Shown piece after piece: positions 1 to 11,090 of a stretch of DNA of 64,000 bases. Both the position numbers and the translations under genes were made by a program. A model generated the notes under the pieces. That model did no database searches. It was not told the DNA's origin and was given only the letters and a program-made list of their open reading frames with translations. The stretch's first letter is position 1, and each line of letters opens with the position of its first letter. The DNA comes from Druceiella hillmani (Eukaryota > Arthropoda > Insecta > Lepidoptera > Hepialidae): NCBI GenBank assembly GCA_039881145.1, contig JAYKKI010000090.1, forward strand, positions 6,235,501 through 6,299,500. The letters are read 5' to 3'.

Positions 1-39
1 CTTAAATGTCGTACCTTAGTTCGTTACTTTCAGTGACAC

Positions 40-775
40 AAGCGGTAAAATTGTGACATGTTTTTCTTACCTCTAGTAGTGATGTGATGTGTCTTGTGAC
101 ATATATTTTTATCATCCTACTTTCACTAATTTTGAAGATTTATATCTCCAAAATTAATCAAAGAGTGACATATTTTCTTACATCTTACTATAAAAGTGAT
201 ACTATCTATTTAATGACACATATATTTATTGTTCTCTTTTTTATTAGTTTTGGAGATATAAGGGTTCGAAATGTGACCAATTTTTCTTACCCAAAAGTGA
301 TGCAATTTATCAAGTGACGCATTTTTTTATAATTCTATGTTCATTAATTTTGGAATTATAAGCGTTCAAAATGTGACCAATTTTTCTTACCCAAAAGTGA
401 TGCAACTTATCAAGTGACACATTTTTTTATAAATCTATATTCATTAATTTTGGAATTATAAACGTTCGAAATGTGATCAATTTTTCTTACCCAAAAGTGA
501 TGCAATTTATCAAAATATGACATATTTTTCTTGTATCTTACTCTAGTAGTGATCTAGAGTTATATTTTTTTCTTGTTCTATATTTATTAGTTTTGGCGAT
601 TATAGTGCTTAAAATGACACTTATTTTTCTTGAATTTCCTGTTGAAGTGATACAATCTATCAAACGCCCACATATTCCTTTATTGTCCTATGTTCATTAG
701 TTGCGGAGGTATAAACGCTCAAAGCATGACACATTAACATCTTACTCTAAAAGTTTCAACCATCTAATGTCAGCT
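40..775. repeat. Degenerate ~100-bp tandem satellite, about 6-7 units
   Basis: Each unit holds a core like 'gtgaccaatttttcttac', then 'aaaagtgatgcaa', then 'ttcattaattttggaattat'. The best-matching cores begin near 271, 371 and 471, a period of about 100 bp. More diverged units lie to the left (cores near 52 and 163) and right (near 525 and 615). The three central units are the most alike, as expected for an array whose edges decay. The array may extend left of the window. The GTG-started reading frame at 84-317 is a by-product of the repeat and not a gene. Confidence 0.85.
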
Positions 776-1150
776 AAATGTAATTCAATGTCATAATTTC
801 AAAATTGTACAAATAAGGCTATACGAAAAATTGGGCAAACAAATTATACATTTTCTTCAATTTTAATTGGAAACTAGATGCGTTGATGACTATATATATC
901 TAAAAATATTGACATTCTCCATAACCTTGTATCTAAACGGGAATGAACGGAAGCGCTGCAGAAGAAAATATAGAAAATATTCGGCAAAAAATAATTTTCA
1001 TACAATAAATCCATAATTTATAGCTTTCACATTATTTCCATGCCGTTACTCAAACGTGTATGTGCCTACGCTTGACATTACAGTTAAGATATGAGTGAGA
1101 GAGTTGTCATTTTTTACGATATTTACTTTGAAATGCTTTTAGTTGCAAGC

Positions 1151-1153
<3 letters not shown>
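776..1153. other. AT-rich spacer, no feature seen
   Basis: No gene, RNA or clear repeat could be recognised between the left satellite and the first TA microsatellite. Confidence 0.5.

Positions 1154-1216
<63 letters not shown>
1154..1216. repeat. (TA)n microsatellite
   Basis: An uninterrupted run of about 31 TA dinucleotides. It translates as an IYIYIY run in the reading frame at 1091-1276, which is therefore not a gene. Confidence 0.97.
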
Positions 1217-1219
<3 letters not shown>

Positions 1220-1479
1220 GGTTCTCTTATTAACATTTTTCACCCAAATTTTGGTAATATTAAGTGCCTAGATTAACTATTAAATCTAAAATAAAGTTTT
1301 TAATCTTAAAAATTTTAAATATTTATGTAATCTTCCATGGCAAATGTGAAAAAGTAATACTTATTGTCTGATCGATCCGTTCGGTTAAATTTCAGCACAT
1401 TAAACACCTAAGCCGCGTAATTTAGAAAGCTTGTATGTGATGAAGTCATAGACCTCGATGATCTAAATTTATTTTGGGA

Positions 1480-1558
1480 AAATAAATCATGTGTAAAATA
1501 AAATAAATCATGTGTAAAATAAAATAAATCATATGTAAAATAAAATAAATCATGTGTC
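1480..1558. repeat. 21-bp minisatellite, 4 units
   Basis: The string 'aataaatcatgtgtaaaat' recurs with starts at 1481, 1502, 1523 and 1544, an exact 21-bp period. Unit 3 has 'atatgt' for 'atgtgt', and the last unit is cut short. Confidence 0.93.
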
Positions 1559-1835
1559 AAAAAAAATCAGTGTAATAATTGAAAATATTTAATTCTGGTG
1601 ATATACCGAATGAATGTTGATGTAATGTGGAATATATACATACACATATGCAAAGTAAAGCAAAGAACATGTCTGTTACACCTACAGGTGATTCTTTACG
1701 CAAAGATTTGACTTTTTTCAAGAAATTGATTTTTTTCAACGGAATCATATTTCGACAATAATTTTAACAGAAACGGTTGAGAATCGTCACGCAGTTTTAA
1801 CATATTTTAACTCAGTTTGATACACAGAAACATCT

Positions 1836-2300
1836 TTATGAATAATGCGCTTGTTTTTGTCACAACCATATATGTGTATAGTTGTAGCAAAGAATGGGTC
1901 TATTATTCCTACAAGAGATATACTCAGTTTAGACTTCTTGAGACTTATTTTACACAAAGATATAGTGATTGAAATGAAGTTGGAAGAAAGTATAATTTAC
2001 TAAATATAGGAGGAACTGAATATTTCGAGCGGGAGGAATACAATAGAATTAAGATAATTTTATATTCGATAATGTTATTCGGGAAGTCATTGATTCTTAA
2101 ATTCATTGATATTTATGAATAGTGCGCTCGTTTTTGTTACACCCATATATGTACATAGTTGTAACCAAGAATGGGTCTATTATTCCTACAAGAGATATAT
2201 TCAGATATATTCAGTTAGACTTCTTGAGACTCATTGTACGCAAAGAAATATTGATTTAAATTAAATTAGAAGAAAGTATAATTTACTAAATACTATAAAA
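1836..2300 (+). repeat. Two diverged direct copies of a ~180-bp dispersed repeat
   Basis: Copy 1 (about 1836-2005) and copy 2 (about 2114-2295) share 'tatgaata.tgcgct.gtttttgt', 'agaatgggtctattattcc', 'tacaagagata' and 'gaagaaagtataatttacta'. A weaker relative lies at about 1600-1710 ('gcaaagaacatg...cctacaggtgattc') and another at about 37150-37220. No coding capacity is seen. I read these as old copies of one transposable element of unknown class. Confidence 0.75.
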
Positions 2301-2730
2301 GAAATGACTTATACAGGTCAATGTATGAAACTGTGATACAAACGAATGTCGAAAATAGAAAATCGACTAAATTTAAAATAAATTATAATAATATGCAGAA
2401 ATTGTGCAAAAATGGATGAGCCTTAGTAAAAAACTAGTTAATCACGAGGTCGGTTTTTGAAACAAAAAACGAATTATCTCGAAAGTAACTTTTTGTGGGT
2501 TGGTTCTAGTTTGCATAACTATGTCCATTTGACGTAAAGCGCATATTTTTTTTTTCAAGGGTTTCTAGATGCAAAATTAAACTTTATGAACAATTGTCAT
2601 AATTTTAAATGTCATATTTTGTTTATAATTCACGATATTCTTAATATTAATATCTGTAAATAATTTAATAGATATACCATGCACCCTTATATATTTATAC
2701 TGCCAATGTAACTTAATTTATGTGTCTCAT
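2301..2730. other. AT-rich spacer, no gene seen
   Basis: Contains a stretch around 2440-2580 ('cacgaggtcggtttttgaaac', 'gtgggttggttc') that is less AT-rich and may be a transposon remnant. I could not match it to anything else in the window. Confidence 0.4.
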
Positions 2731-2732
2731 AT

Positions 2733-2838
2733 GGCGCCCCTGACGCTTTCACCTATATAAAATTATCTTCATTATGTTGTATTCCTCCCTCTCGAACCTC
2801 CCCCTTTCGGTTCACTAAACACCTCCGCTCCGTAAAAA
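2733..2838 (+). repeat. Left arm of an inverted repeat pair
   Basis: The segment with 'aaaattatcttcattatg', 'ctccctctcgaacctcc' and 'cactaaacacctccgctccg' is the reverse complement of about 3283-3395, with scattered mismatches and a G-run length difference. The pair encloses about 450 bp that includes the 22-bp minisatellite. It may be the ends of a fold-back or MITE-like element, or two opposed copies of one dispersed repeat. Confidence 0.8.
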
Positions 2839-2955
2839 ACTATCAGGATACTAAACTAAATAACTACTAAAACTAAATATACTCAATTGGTAGATTTTTA
2901 ACGGTACAAGACAAAAGTTTGAAATAGCCGTTAAGCTTAATTATACCTCCCTAAC

Positions 2956-3043
2956 TACCCTGATACCTCTTCTGTACTACCCTGATACCTCTTCTGTACT
3001 ACCCTGATACCTCTTCTGTACTACCCTGATACCTCTTCTGTAC
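2956..3043. repeat. 22-bp minisatellite, 4 identical units
   Basis: 'taccctgatacctcttctg' plus 'tac' repeats exactly, with starts at 2956, 2978, 3000 and 3022. The units are identical by eye, so the expansion is recent. It lies between the inverted arms at 2.75 and 3.3 kb. Confidence 0.96.
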
Positions 3044-3282
3044 TAACACAGAACGAGGAAAAATTTAGTTATTCGTCTGTTTGTTCGCGCTAATCTTCGG
3101 AACCATGAAGCCAATTTACATCCAATTCCAATTTTTTGTATTATTAATCTTACATTTGGAAAAAAATCGTAAGACACTTATCATCATGCTGCGATTCATG
3201 GGGGCAGAGTAGTGATAACAAAGGTGATAGAAGTCAGGAAATATTCCCATCAATATACCCACGACCCAACGATCGATGTCGT

Positions 3283-3395
3283 TAGGCGAACGGAGCGGAG
3301 GTGTTTAGTGAAACGAAGGGGGGGGAAGGTTCGAGAGGGAGAAATACAACATAATTAAGATAATTTTATATTGGTAAAACCGTGGAGCACCGTGA
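3283..3395 (-). repeat. Right arm of the inverted repeat pair
   Basis: Reverse-complement partner of 2733-2838, carrying 'cggagcggaggtgtttagtg', 'ggttcgagagggag' and 'aagataattttatattgg'. Related, more diverged sequence occurs at about 2025-2075 and 32440-32550 ('gcgtttagtgaccgtggggg', 'attattttatgctgg'), which marks a dispersed family. Confidence 0.8.
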
Positions 3396-3399
3396 GATA

Positions 3400-4700
3400 C
3401 TGTGTGGTCTTAAATCTCAATCTTTTCAAGAATGTTATTCAGGAAGTCACTGATTCTTTTTAAATTTGATGAATGTTGATGTAGGTTTGTGGTATAAAAG
3501 GTATTAAATAGTATCTAAGAATTATATTTTATAAAAAACTACATTTTTTTTTATTATATTAAATTTAATTAATATTATATTAAATTTAATTTAACGCCAA
3601 AACAGAAGTATTTAATTCACTTTCACGTCTATGCTAATTTGCCTACTGATTAAATTTTCTATGATTGCACTAAACCGATTTTTCTTTTCACCTTTTCTTG
3701 AATTGAATTTCTTTCTTCTCAGTGATCTCAACCTATGAATTACACCCATTTGCAAGCTAATCTTAAATAATCTACAAGGCTGTTTTTAATGAATTTTTTC
3801 TAGAATTAGTATTTAATTTATATTTAAAAATAATTGAATACAGAAATGTATTGAACGATCTTTAAATAAAGACATCAAGTTATTTTGATAAATGTGAGAA
3901 TATATTGATTACATTACAAAATAATAAAATACGCCTTTAATTTATAGGCAATATTGGCTTTGCTTCCAATAAAAAAAAAAATTTATTTTCTAGCTCGTGA
4001 AAACCTTTTAGTTCCCACTGTCCTAAAGAAGATAAAAATTGCGTCATATTTAGTGAGGTCACGGCTCCTGAGACGCGAAGGGATCCCCTCTCGACCTCTT
4101 TGTTGTATTGGGGGATTACAGCGGTCTTTAGATGGATTTATTAAAATACAAGAGGATTTTAGAAAACATTGATTTAAGCTGAAAGGCAAATTCGTAAAAA
4201 ATACTTTGAGAAGGATTGATTAATTAGATAAAATAGTGTTTTATTAGCGTTGAACGAAAGTTTGAGCGAGGGTTTTTGGTAAAATTTATTACTTTGTTAG
4301 GTAGATGTGTATTTTATGTAGACATGGGTTTGCTTATAATAGATATAATAGTTTAACGTGTTTGGAACAAATTTTAAATATTATTACCAAATCTAGTCAC
4401 GTTCCAATAGAGAACCCGCTCAAATGTTGTATAAATTAATTTGATAATAAACTAAATATTTGCCGTAAGTATTTAATAGACCAACGTGAAGGAAATTACA
4501 CGGTATTTTATTGATTACCCTTTAAATAATAGTAGGTATTGTCTTTTAACTAAATAATATTTAATATAATTAAATTTTAATTTTAAATATGTTTAATAAG
4601 GTGAACTAAAAATATGAAACAATGTCATCTTTCCTGGTTTTTATCATTCACTTATTTTCTTGAAAAATTATTTTTGCTTCTGATCTATAATTGTTTCTGT
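3400..4700. other. AT-rich spacer with one less AT-rich patch
   Basis: Around 4040-4130 the base composition rises ('gaggtcacggctcctgag', 'gggatcccctctcgacc') and short frames are open on both strands (3954-4172 plus, 3983-4189 minus). Neither protein is recognisable and both use the same bases, so at most one could be real. No gene is called. Confidence 0.4.
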
Positions 4701-4703
4701 GTG

Positions 4704-4836
4704 ATTATAAAAGTTATATTTATTTTGAGACTTTACCCCGCATTGTAGAAAATAATTTTTAGCATTTATAAAAATAATTTCCTTATAAACGACAATGCGG
4801 CTTAAAGACTTAAAGTAAATATAACTTTTAATTATA
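4704..4836. repeat. Short hairpin (MITE-like) element with imperfect inverted arms
   Basis: The left arm runs 'attataaaagttatattta' then 'gagacttta' and 'ccgcattgt'. The right arm is its near reverse complement: 'acaatgcgg', 'aaagactta', 'taaatataacttttaatta'. The arms are about 45 bp and extend inward with more mismatches ('aaaataattttt' against 'aaaataattt'). No coding sequence is present. The whole is about 133 bp, a typical size for a non-autonomous DNA transposon or a decayed fold-back; target duplications were not identified. Confidence 0.75.
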
Positions 4837-4839
4837 ATA

Positions 4840-7362
4840 AAAACTAATGATTTTAACTATTATTATTATATTAATTCCTAAAAAATATATTTAAAAAGAA
4901 ACAAGAAAAATTATATAAATAAAGTAAATCTAACGTGTTTTTATATCGAATTTGATATTTTATTATTACATATGGCTTCGAATTCATCAGTCCCCTGGAT
5001 ATTGAAGACACACTTGGTAAAGTAGAGCAATATTACTATGCTATTAGCTTAAAATTAGAGTTTTTAATAATATTTTACATTTTAGTAAGAAAATAATACA
5101 AAAACAAGCCAGAGAAGAAAAAATTGGGATGGATCGTTAAATAATATATTCAATTCTTAAGTGAATATATAAAAATCATTAGCGTTTATTTCAATTCATG
5201 TAAATTTATCTAAATAAATTTATTATTACCTATGTTATGCCATTTTCGTGGTCCAATTTGGCCCTAATCTATATCTACTCTCACTCTCCTAGCTATATAT
5301 TTCGTGTGATAATAGTTAAATATAAAAAATTTACTATAATTATTGGTTGGCTTAAAATTTACACCTTGCATTAAGTATTCTCCATATACTCTATATTAAG
5401 TGTATATCTTTAAATCTCGAATTTTTTTGGGGTTCAAGGAAAAAAATAATTTTTCTGTAAACTGTTCATTAGTGTATTTTAATATATAAAACTATTATCA
5501 CTAGCGTTGTTTTGGAGTTTACGGTTCACGACGAGCATTTTTCAGTTATAATATTTCCTTAAAGTGTTACCTTTGTTTACTATCTAGTTTAGTCATTATT
5601 AAATATCTCGAAAAAATCTCAAAAATTTTATTTTTCATTTTTGTTTGAACTACAGCAAAGAATTACATTTAATGGCAACCACTGGATGAAAATTTATAAA
5701 CAATTAATTTCACGTCGAACATAAAGAGTTTGAAAAAAATGTTATTGAAAACGACAAGATTTACACTACGAAAAACTATTTTACTAAACTAAAGGTTGGA
5801 ATCCCTTCGATTCATTTATGATTGTCCTTTGTGTCGGAATTTGAAGCGGCTAATTTTTTAGGCTACTTCCCTTGAGATTCAATTATTGGTCTTAGTAAGT
5901 ACTGAAGGTCCATGACGAGGGTCTTCAAACCCCAACTTTATCGACTAACAATAGCTAAATAAGAATGGGCGTAACAAGTTAGTTACTGTGTACTTGTATC
6001 GGCCAAGAGCAGCCCAAGGTCGGAACTGATGACAGCGCCTATACATAATATTGGCATATAATTATATGTTGGTGAATAGAAAAACTTCCAAATTAGAAAT
6101 AAATAATTTTAGTGACATGGTTTAAATTCGGAATTTTAACATTGTTTATCAAAGAACTTTTTCTACTTTGTCTACTTAATTCTCATAATAAATTAATATG
6201 TTTGAGGTGCCTTCTACGATAAAGGTGGTGAAAAATTAGTTATTGAATACAAGATATAACATATGTTGCTTACAATACCAGTGCTACTAACTTTCGAAGT
6301 TGTAAAACAGACCGGTCACCATCGCAACCGCCTATATCTTTCAATAATTTATTTTCAATAACGTTTCTTTAAAAAATATTTTTTTAAAAGTATTGCTAAT
6401 TGAAATTTAAAAAAATAATGTAGACAATCGTACTCAAAATATCAAGACCTTTCAAAATTACATTAGACTTCTAGACTCATTTCGCATTTTTTAATTAACT
6501 ACAAGAATACAACATGCCGCATTTTACGTAGATTTCTGTAATGTTTTCAGTGGTGAATCATTACCAGAATGTAGTAGGGACTGGTAGATGAAATAAAAAC
6601 TTGAATTTTATCACAATAAGTTGAAAAACTATTTTCTTCAGAAACGTCTATGACTATGTATGCAGTTTTAATGTATTAAAATCGTAAGGAAAGTATTTAT
6701 ATTTTAAATAATGTTATGTTAATTCTGTTTCCATAGCAAGAAAAATTTATCCACCTTCTGTATTTAAAATTTAATCTAAGTTTACATAATTTTTTCGTAA
6801 AAAATGATTTATAAAAAAAGTTTTTTTATAAAAACATCTTTAAAATATAATATAAACATACATATTTAAATTCCAATTTAATATTTATTATGTTTTTACC
6901 TGTTAATTTGCCTACGTGTATTACTTGGTACAGTCAGTAGTTTCTGAGTCAATATTTAAGTATGTAGTGGTGTTAGTGAGATGATAATTTTTTATTTCTT
7001 GACTTTCTGAATTCGCACTGAGACGTATAAATATCTGTTCCAGCTTAAAAAAATTCAGTAGCAAATATACAAATATCATTTCAATTTACTTAACTGTATG
7101 TAAGTTATAGGAGCTGACATAAACAATTACACGTAAAATTTAATTTTACTCCTGAAATATTAAGTTGGTAAGGTTGGTGGTCTTGTTACCATATACCGTA
7201 TGACACCAAAAGCGTGTGATACAATATTGAAAATTGATCCCATAAACTCCTAATATTACAATACTGAACATTCTATTAAAACACCAGTGGTTTTTGTATG
7301 AATCTCATACAAATAAACGAACATATCTCATTGATTTTGAAATTTCTTGAACGTACAAAGTT
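4840..7362. other. AT-rich intergenic DNA, no gene seen
   Basis: About 2.5 kb without a supported gene. The patch at about 5780-6060 ('ggaatttgaagcggc', 'gtatcggccaagagcag', 'ggtcggaactgatgacagcg') is less AT-rich and could be an old transposon piece, but no reading frame or domain could be recognised. Confidence 0.45.
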
Positions 7363-7612
7363 TTTTAGATTGATTACTTTATTATATACGCGAAAGGTAA
7401 TAACACCGTGTTTATATCAAAGGTAATAACACCGTGTTTGTATCAAAGGTAATAATTACGGTTGGCCAAAGTTATGAAGACACCGTGTTTGTATCAAAGG
7501 TAATAATTACGTTTTTTTAGATTTATTACTTTATTATATACGCGAAAAGTAATAACACCGTGTTTGTATCAAAGGTAATAATTACGGTTGGCCAAAGTTA
7601 TGAAGATTATTT
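7363..7612 (+). repeat. Nested tandem repeat (~26-bp unit inside a ~150-bp duplication)
   Basis: The block 'ggtaataacaccgtgtttgt' plus 'atcaaa' recurs at about 7397, 7423 and 7479 and again after 7550. A longer unit, 'gattacttta...atacgcgaaa.gtaataacacc...ggttggccaaagttatgaag', appears at 7370-7482 and 7520-7606. The pattern suggests successive duplications at two scales. Confidence 0.85.
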
Positions 7613-7679
7613 AACCTGTAATAAAAGAGGTGTACAAACTAAAAACATGCAATTTTTTTTAAATATTCATCAAATTACA

Positions 7680-7985
7680 TAAGAAAGAACCCCGGCAAAA
7701 AGGAAACCATAACAAAATCAACATCAAGCTGGAATCTCTCAGGACGTCTGAGATTCCGAAAAAAACAAGGTGAGGGGTGGAATCGCCGCATTAAGCAACA
7801 AATATACATCCGCTTAATCTTGTCTACAGCTTTTACGATCGACGAGCTTTTAAGCGCTCCCGCGCTCGGCTGGGGCGCGAATCGTAAAGCTCGATTATGA
7901 CATAAAACAGTGGGCCCGCGTTACTAACTTTGATTAGGTGCGAGGAGGTCGCGTCGCGGGCGGCGCCCATAAAAATTCTCTTTTT
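7680..7985. promoter_or_regulatory. GC-rich island, possible regulatory element
   Basis: This stretch is far richer in G and C than its surroundings ('gcgctcccgcgctcggctgg', 'ggtcgcgtcgcgggcggcgc') and matches no other repeat in the window. It contains two near-palindromes: 'ggaatctc' and 'gagattcc' around a centre near 7744, and 'agcttttacgatcg' against 'cgaatcgtaaagct' near 7830-7895. 'ctttgat' matches the core of a TCF/Pangolin site. No frame is open across it. It could be an enhancer, a CpG-like promoter or a foreign insert; function is inferred only from composition. Confidence 0.35.
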
Positions 7986-7989
7986 ACTT

Positions 7990-8533
7990 TGACTTTATCG
8001 ATAGCGTTATAATTTCGCAATAAATTTTCCTAAAATGTTTGTTTATGGATATCGGTTCAGAAATTATTCTTTTTATATGTATTTATGAGAAACTGAATTT
8101 AACACTCGGTTTGAGTGGGAAACTTACGGAAAATTTTAGAAAATATAAGTATATCTCATATGATTTTTATTGTCACTTTTATTTTCTAGACAAATTAATC
8201 TATCGAGTCGTAAGATAGTTTAATTAGTATTTTGCTAATTGAAGAAGATATTGAGCCGATTTTTAAATATCTTTTTTGAACATATAGCTATAAATATAAT
8301 AAAAAAGAACGAGAGTTGTCGTGGGACATCCAGTTGGACCGAAGTTCCTTTCGCTATGTATTAAGTTTTAAACAACAGGCACAATTAATTAATTTAACGA
8401 CGTTTGAAAATAATTAAATTACAAGAAATAAATGTAGGAAACACGATGTTCTTTAAATCTTTGTGCACTGTTTTTTTCTGTTCTTATAAATTATCCTTCA
8501 GTTGTTTTTAGTTAATTAGCTACTGAAATAAAG

Positions 8534-8536
<3 letters not shown>
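7990..8536. other. AT-rich spacer, no feature seen
   Basis: No gene or repeat recognised. Confidence 0.45.

Positions 8537-8588
<52 letters not shown>
8537..8588. repeat. (TA)n microsatellite
   Basis: About 26 uninterrupted TA units. Confidence 0.97.
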
Positions 8589-8590
<2 letters not shown>

Positions 8591-8784
8591 GGCAATGAAA
8601 CGATCCGAGTAACTTCTTTTAATTAAATAAAACTTGCATAACACGTGAACAGTATTGCATGTGTGTAAACTTTTGTCGATGCAAATAAAAGACGGTACCA
8701 AAATATAGGTTCAAAATAAATCATCCACTTATTGCCACTTCATGATCACCATCTTCAGATTCTACTAAATCACTTTTACAATTC

Positions 8785-8890
8785 ATTCACTTTTGTACTG
8801 TAGCAAAAGTGTAGGTCGAAATCTTACACTTTTTTTGAGTTAGCTCCCATTCGCCAAGTGTGTAACGTGTGATAAGAAACTTCGATGGTA
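8785..8890 (+). repeat. Dispersed repeat copy (partner at 53.2 kb, inverted)
   Basis: 'actgtagcaaaagtgtaggt', 'cgaaatcttacactttt', 'cgccaagtgtgtaacgtg' and 'gataagaaacttcg' match the reverse complement of 53165-53272, at roughly 85-90% by eye. No coding sequence. It is probably a transposable-element fragment of unknown class. Confidence 0.8.
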
Positions 8891-8899
8891 AAGAATTTT

Positions 8900-9590
8900 G
8901 TACACTAAAGTAAAACCAAAAAACTTTACAATTTTACAACAATGTAAGGATAAGATAATAGTTTCGACTTGACATCTCAATGAAAAAAAAGCGTTTTTGT
9001 GAAAAATTACTTAACAGACGGAAAACTAAGTGATTCCATAAAGTTTCCAATTTGTTTTTTTTTCATTATGTGAAGTGGAACCCGAAAAACCTGCGTAATT
9101 TTCTGACTATGAATTTATTCACCGAATTCATAATCATTTTGCCGTGTTTCAGGAGGAAGTTAGCAAAAACACAGGTCTCAATTTTCTGTGTATTTTCATA
9201 TGTAATTCCGACTAATTTGTTCATTAAGCGAAGACTTGTAGCAAAGCTCACCCTTATAATTTTCTTCAAGTGATCTTTTTGAAGCTTTTAATGAAAGTTG
9301 TTAAGGAAAAAAGCAATAACACCGTAAATCTGAAACAGCTGTCCCGCTTCATCCGTCGCAATAAATATTTTTCCGAGGCTACAATACTTTTTTAATATAA
9401 TTCATTCCTTTGAAAATTTTCCAAGTTTGCTCCTTCCATTCACTTTTTCTAGATATATATTTATTATTCATTCACTCACTAAACTCAGATCAAGCAACTC
9501 ATCGTTTTTATTAATTTTGAAAAAAAACTTGAATATTTTGGAAAATTTAATAAATTTTGGGGAAATTTACGTAGGTCTAATATTTACAGA
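8900..9590. other. AT-rich spacer with short frames on both strands
   Basis: Frames at 9052-9273 (plus) and 9066-9269 (minus) occupy the same bases and neither product is recognisable. I see no gene. Confidence 0.4.
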
Positions 9591-10088
9591 AATCGGTCAA
9601 TTAAAATTAGAATTCGCACTACGAGGGTTAAGTAGGACACATAACACTTTTATTGAACTATTTACGAATATAACTTTTTCACAACGTACACATGTAGCCA
9701 TATTTTTACACCGATGAAAAGTTTCATAGGCGTGGAAATATAGCGCACAGCTCAAAAATGATAACATCTAGAATTCTCGCTATAGTTCTTCTATAATCTT
9801 TACGTAGATTTTTAAAAATTGTATTTTTTCATAATTTTATGTTCGATTTTCTCGAAAATAGGAGAGAGAGGGGATGGGGGAATATACTTTTTTGCAACAT
9901 TGTTTGATATATCTCTAAAGGTATCCTAATTAAAATCATGAAAATAATGTTTTTGAAATCCTCATAACTAGTCTCTTTCAAACCACACCTCATGCTATAC
10001 GAATATATGAAATTTTAATATTATTTTCCGAGTATCTAATTTGATCCCCTAAAATTTCCTTTTGAATATTTTTGAATGTTATTTATTG
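9590..10088 (+). repeat. Decayed dispersed repeat, family A-like
   Basis: The phrase 'gaattcgcactacgagggtt' resembles the head of the element at 61.28 kb ('gaactcgcactacaaggtt'). Further on, 'atctctaaaggtatcc' and 'tttttgaaatcctcataact' match phrases near 50640-50740 and 53830-53900. The copy is old and patchy. The reading frame at 9427-9717 overlaps it and is not recognisable. Confidence 0.5.
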
Positions 10089-10127
10089 ATATATATATAT
10101 TTATATATGTGTGTGTGTGTGTATATA
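10088..10127. repeat. Compound TA/TG microsatellite
   Basis: A TA run, then a TG run of about seven units, then a short TA run. Confidence 0.9.
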
Positions 10128-10129
10128 GA

Positions 10130-10255
10130 GGTCAATATGATTTATTATTGCGTAAAATTTCAAGTTTCTTCCTCGAGCGATTTCTGTGACAAACGACCGT
10201 GTCAGACGGACACGGGAGTGATCTTAAAACGGTTCCATTTTTCCTTTTTTACAAA
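10130..10255 (+). repeat. Family A repeat, 3' tail copy
   Basis: Holds the recurrent tail 'aaaatttcaagtttcttc', 'cgagcgatttctgtgac', 'cagacggacacgggagtgat' and 'ttccatttttcctttttt'. The same order occurs at about 26325-26420, 50870-50975, 61850-61960 and 63040-63135. Confidence 0.75.
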
Positions 10256-10259
10256 GCAC

Positions 10260-11015
10260 TAAATATTGTTTAAGTATTGGAATATTTAGTCGCCCGTAAG
10301 GCTACACTAAAAAGGTTACCATATTATGCATCTCGATAAGAATTGAAATGATTTCGTAAAAATGCACAGAGTTGACGAATGAAAGGAAATCAACTTTCCG
10401 GTCGGATATACAAAGTTATACGATTATCCAACTTCCGGGACAAATCCATTAGGATAGGTAAGGATTAAAGAAACTTCTTAAATATGTGGTAAACTTGTTA
10501 GCCAGCGAGATTTACTACTCACCGTAAAAGGTATATAAACTTAAATGGAGTGTTATTAGGAAGACCTCTGAAAATTAAGCCAAGAAAAGTATTAATGTTT
10601 TATATATACTATAAAGTTGCTTTAAGAACATAGGTAATATGTATAATGCGATCATAAATATATAAATATTTTTAATTTTTTTCAGTAAAAGCAATCATTG
10701 CGGGTAGCGAAAATATTACGTTATAATTGAAACAAATCTTATATTAAAATTGATAATTATATATCTTTATTTAAATATAAAAATGTTTTTTGGTTTATAA
10801 AAGCAAAATAATACTGACATAAACTTTAAACTAAGTTCTTCAGTACAACATAATGACCTTGATAATTTGAAGAATTAAGATAACTACTCCTGTAAATAAA
10901 CTTTCTTATTTTTAGTAAGTAATGTGTCGTCCAAAAATATATTATCACCACTGGCTTTGAATTTTTTACAAGTAAAATTAGATTAGACTATAAAGATGCA
11001 CTGAGTGAAACAGTG
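10260..11015. other. AT-rich spacer, no feature seen
   Basis: No gene, RNA or clear repeat recognised. Confidence 0.45.
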
Positions 11016-11019
11016 TATT

Positions 11020-11090
11020 TAGTCGAAGGTCGAATGATGATGGATGACATAAGAAAGCTAACAGGAAATGGCTTAGTCACCCTTTGTAAT
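11020..11090 (+). pseudogene. Possible short relic of a LINE reverse-transcriptase C-terminus
   Basis: One frame reads EGRMMMDDIRKLTGNGL before meeting a stop near 11090. The C-termini of many insect endonuclease/reverse-transcriptase proteins (RTE-like) carry GRP..RW.DDI.K..G, so the spacing of G-R, D-D-I and K-x-x-G fits. Only about 20 codons match and there is no flanking LINE sequence, so this could be chance. Confidence 0.35.

Noticed and set aside
3954..4189. Overlapping frames on both strands in a less AT-rich patch
   Set aside because: Both products are unrecognisable and share the same bases; no splice or promoter context supports either.
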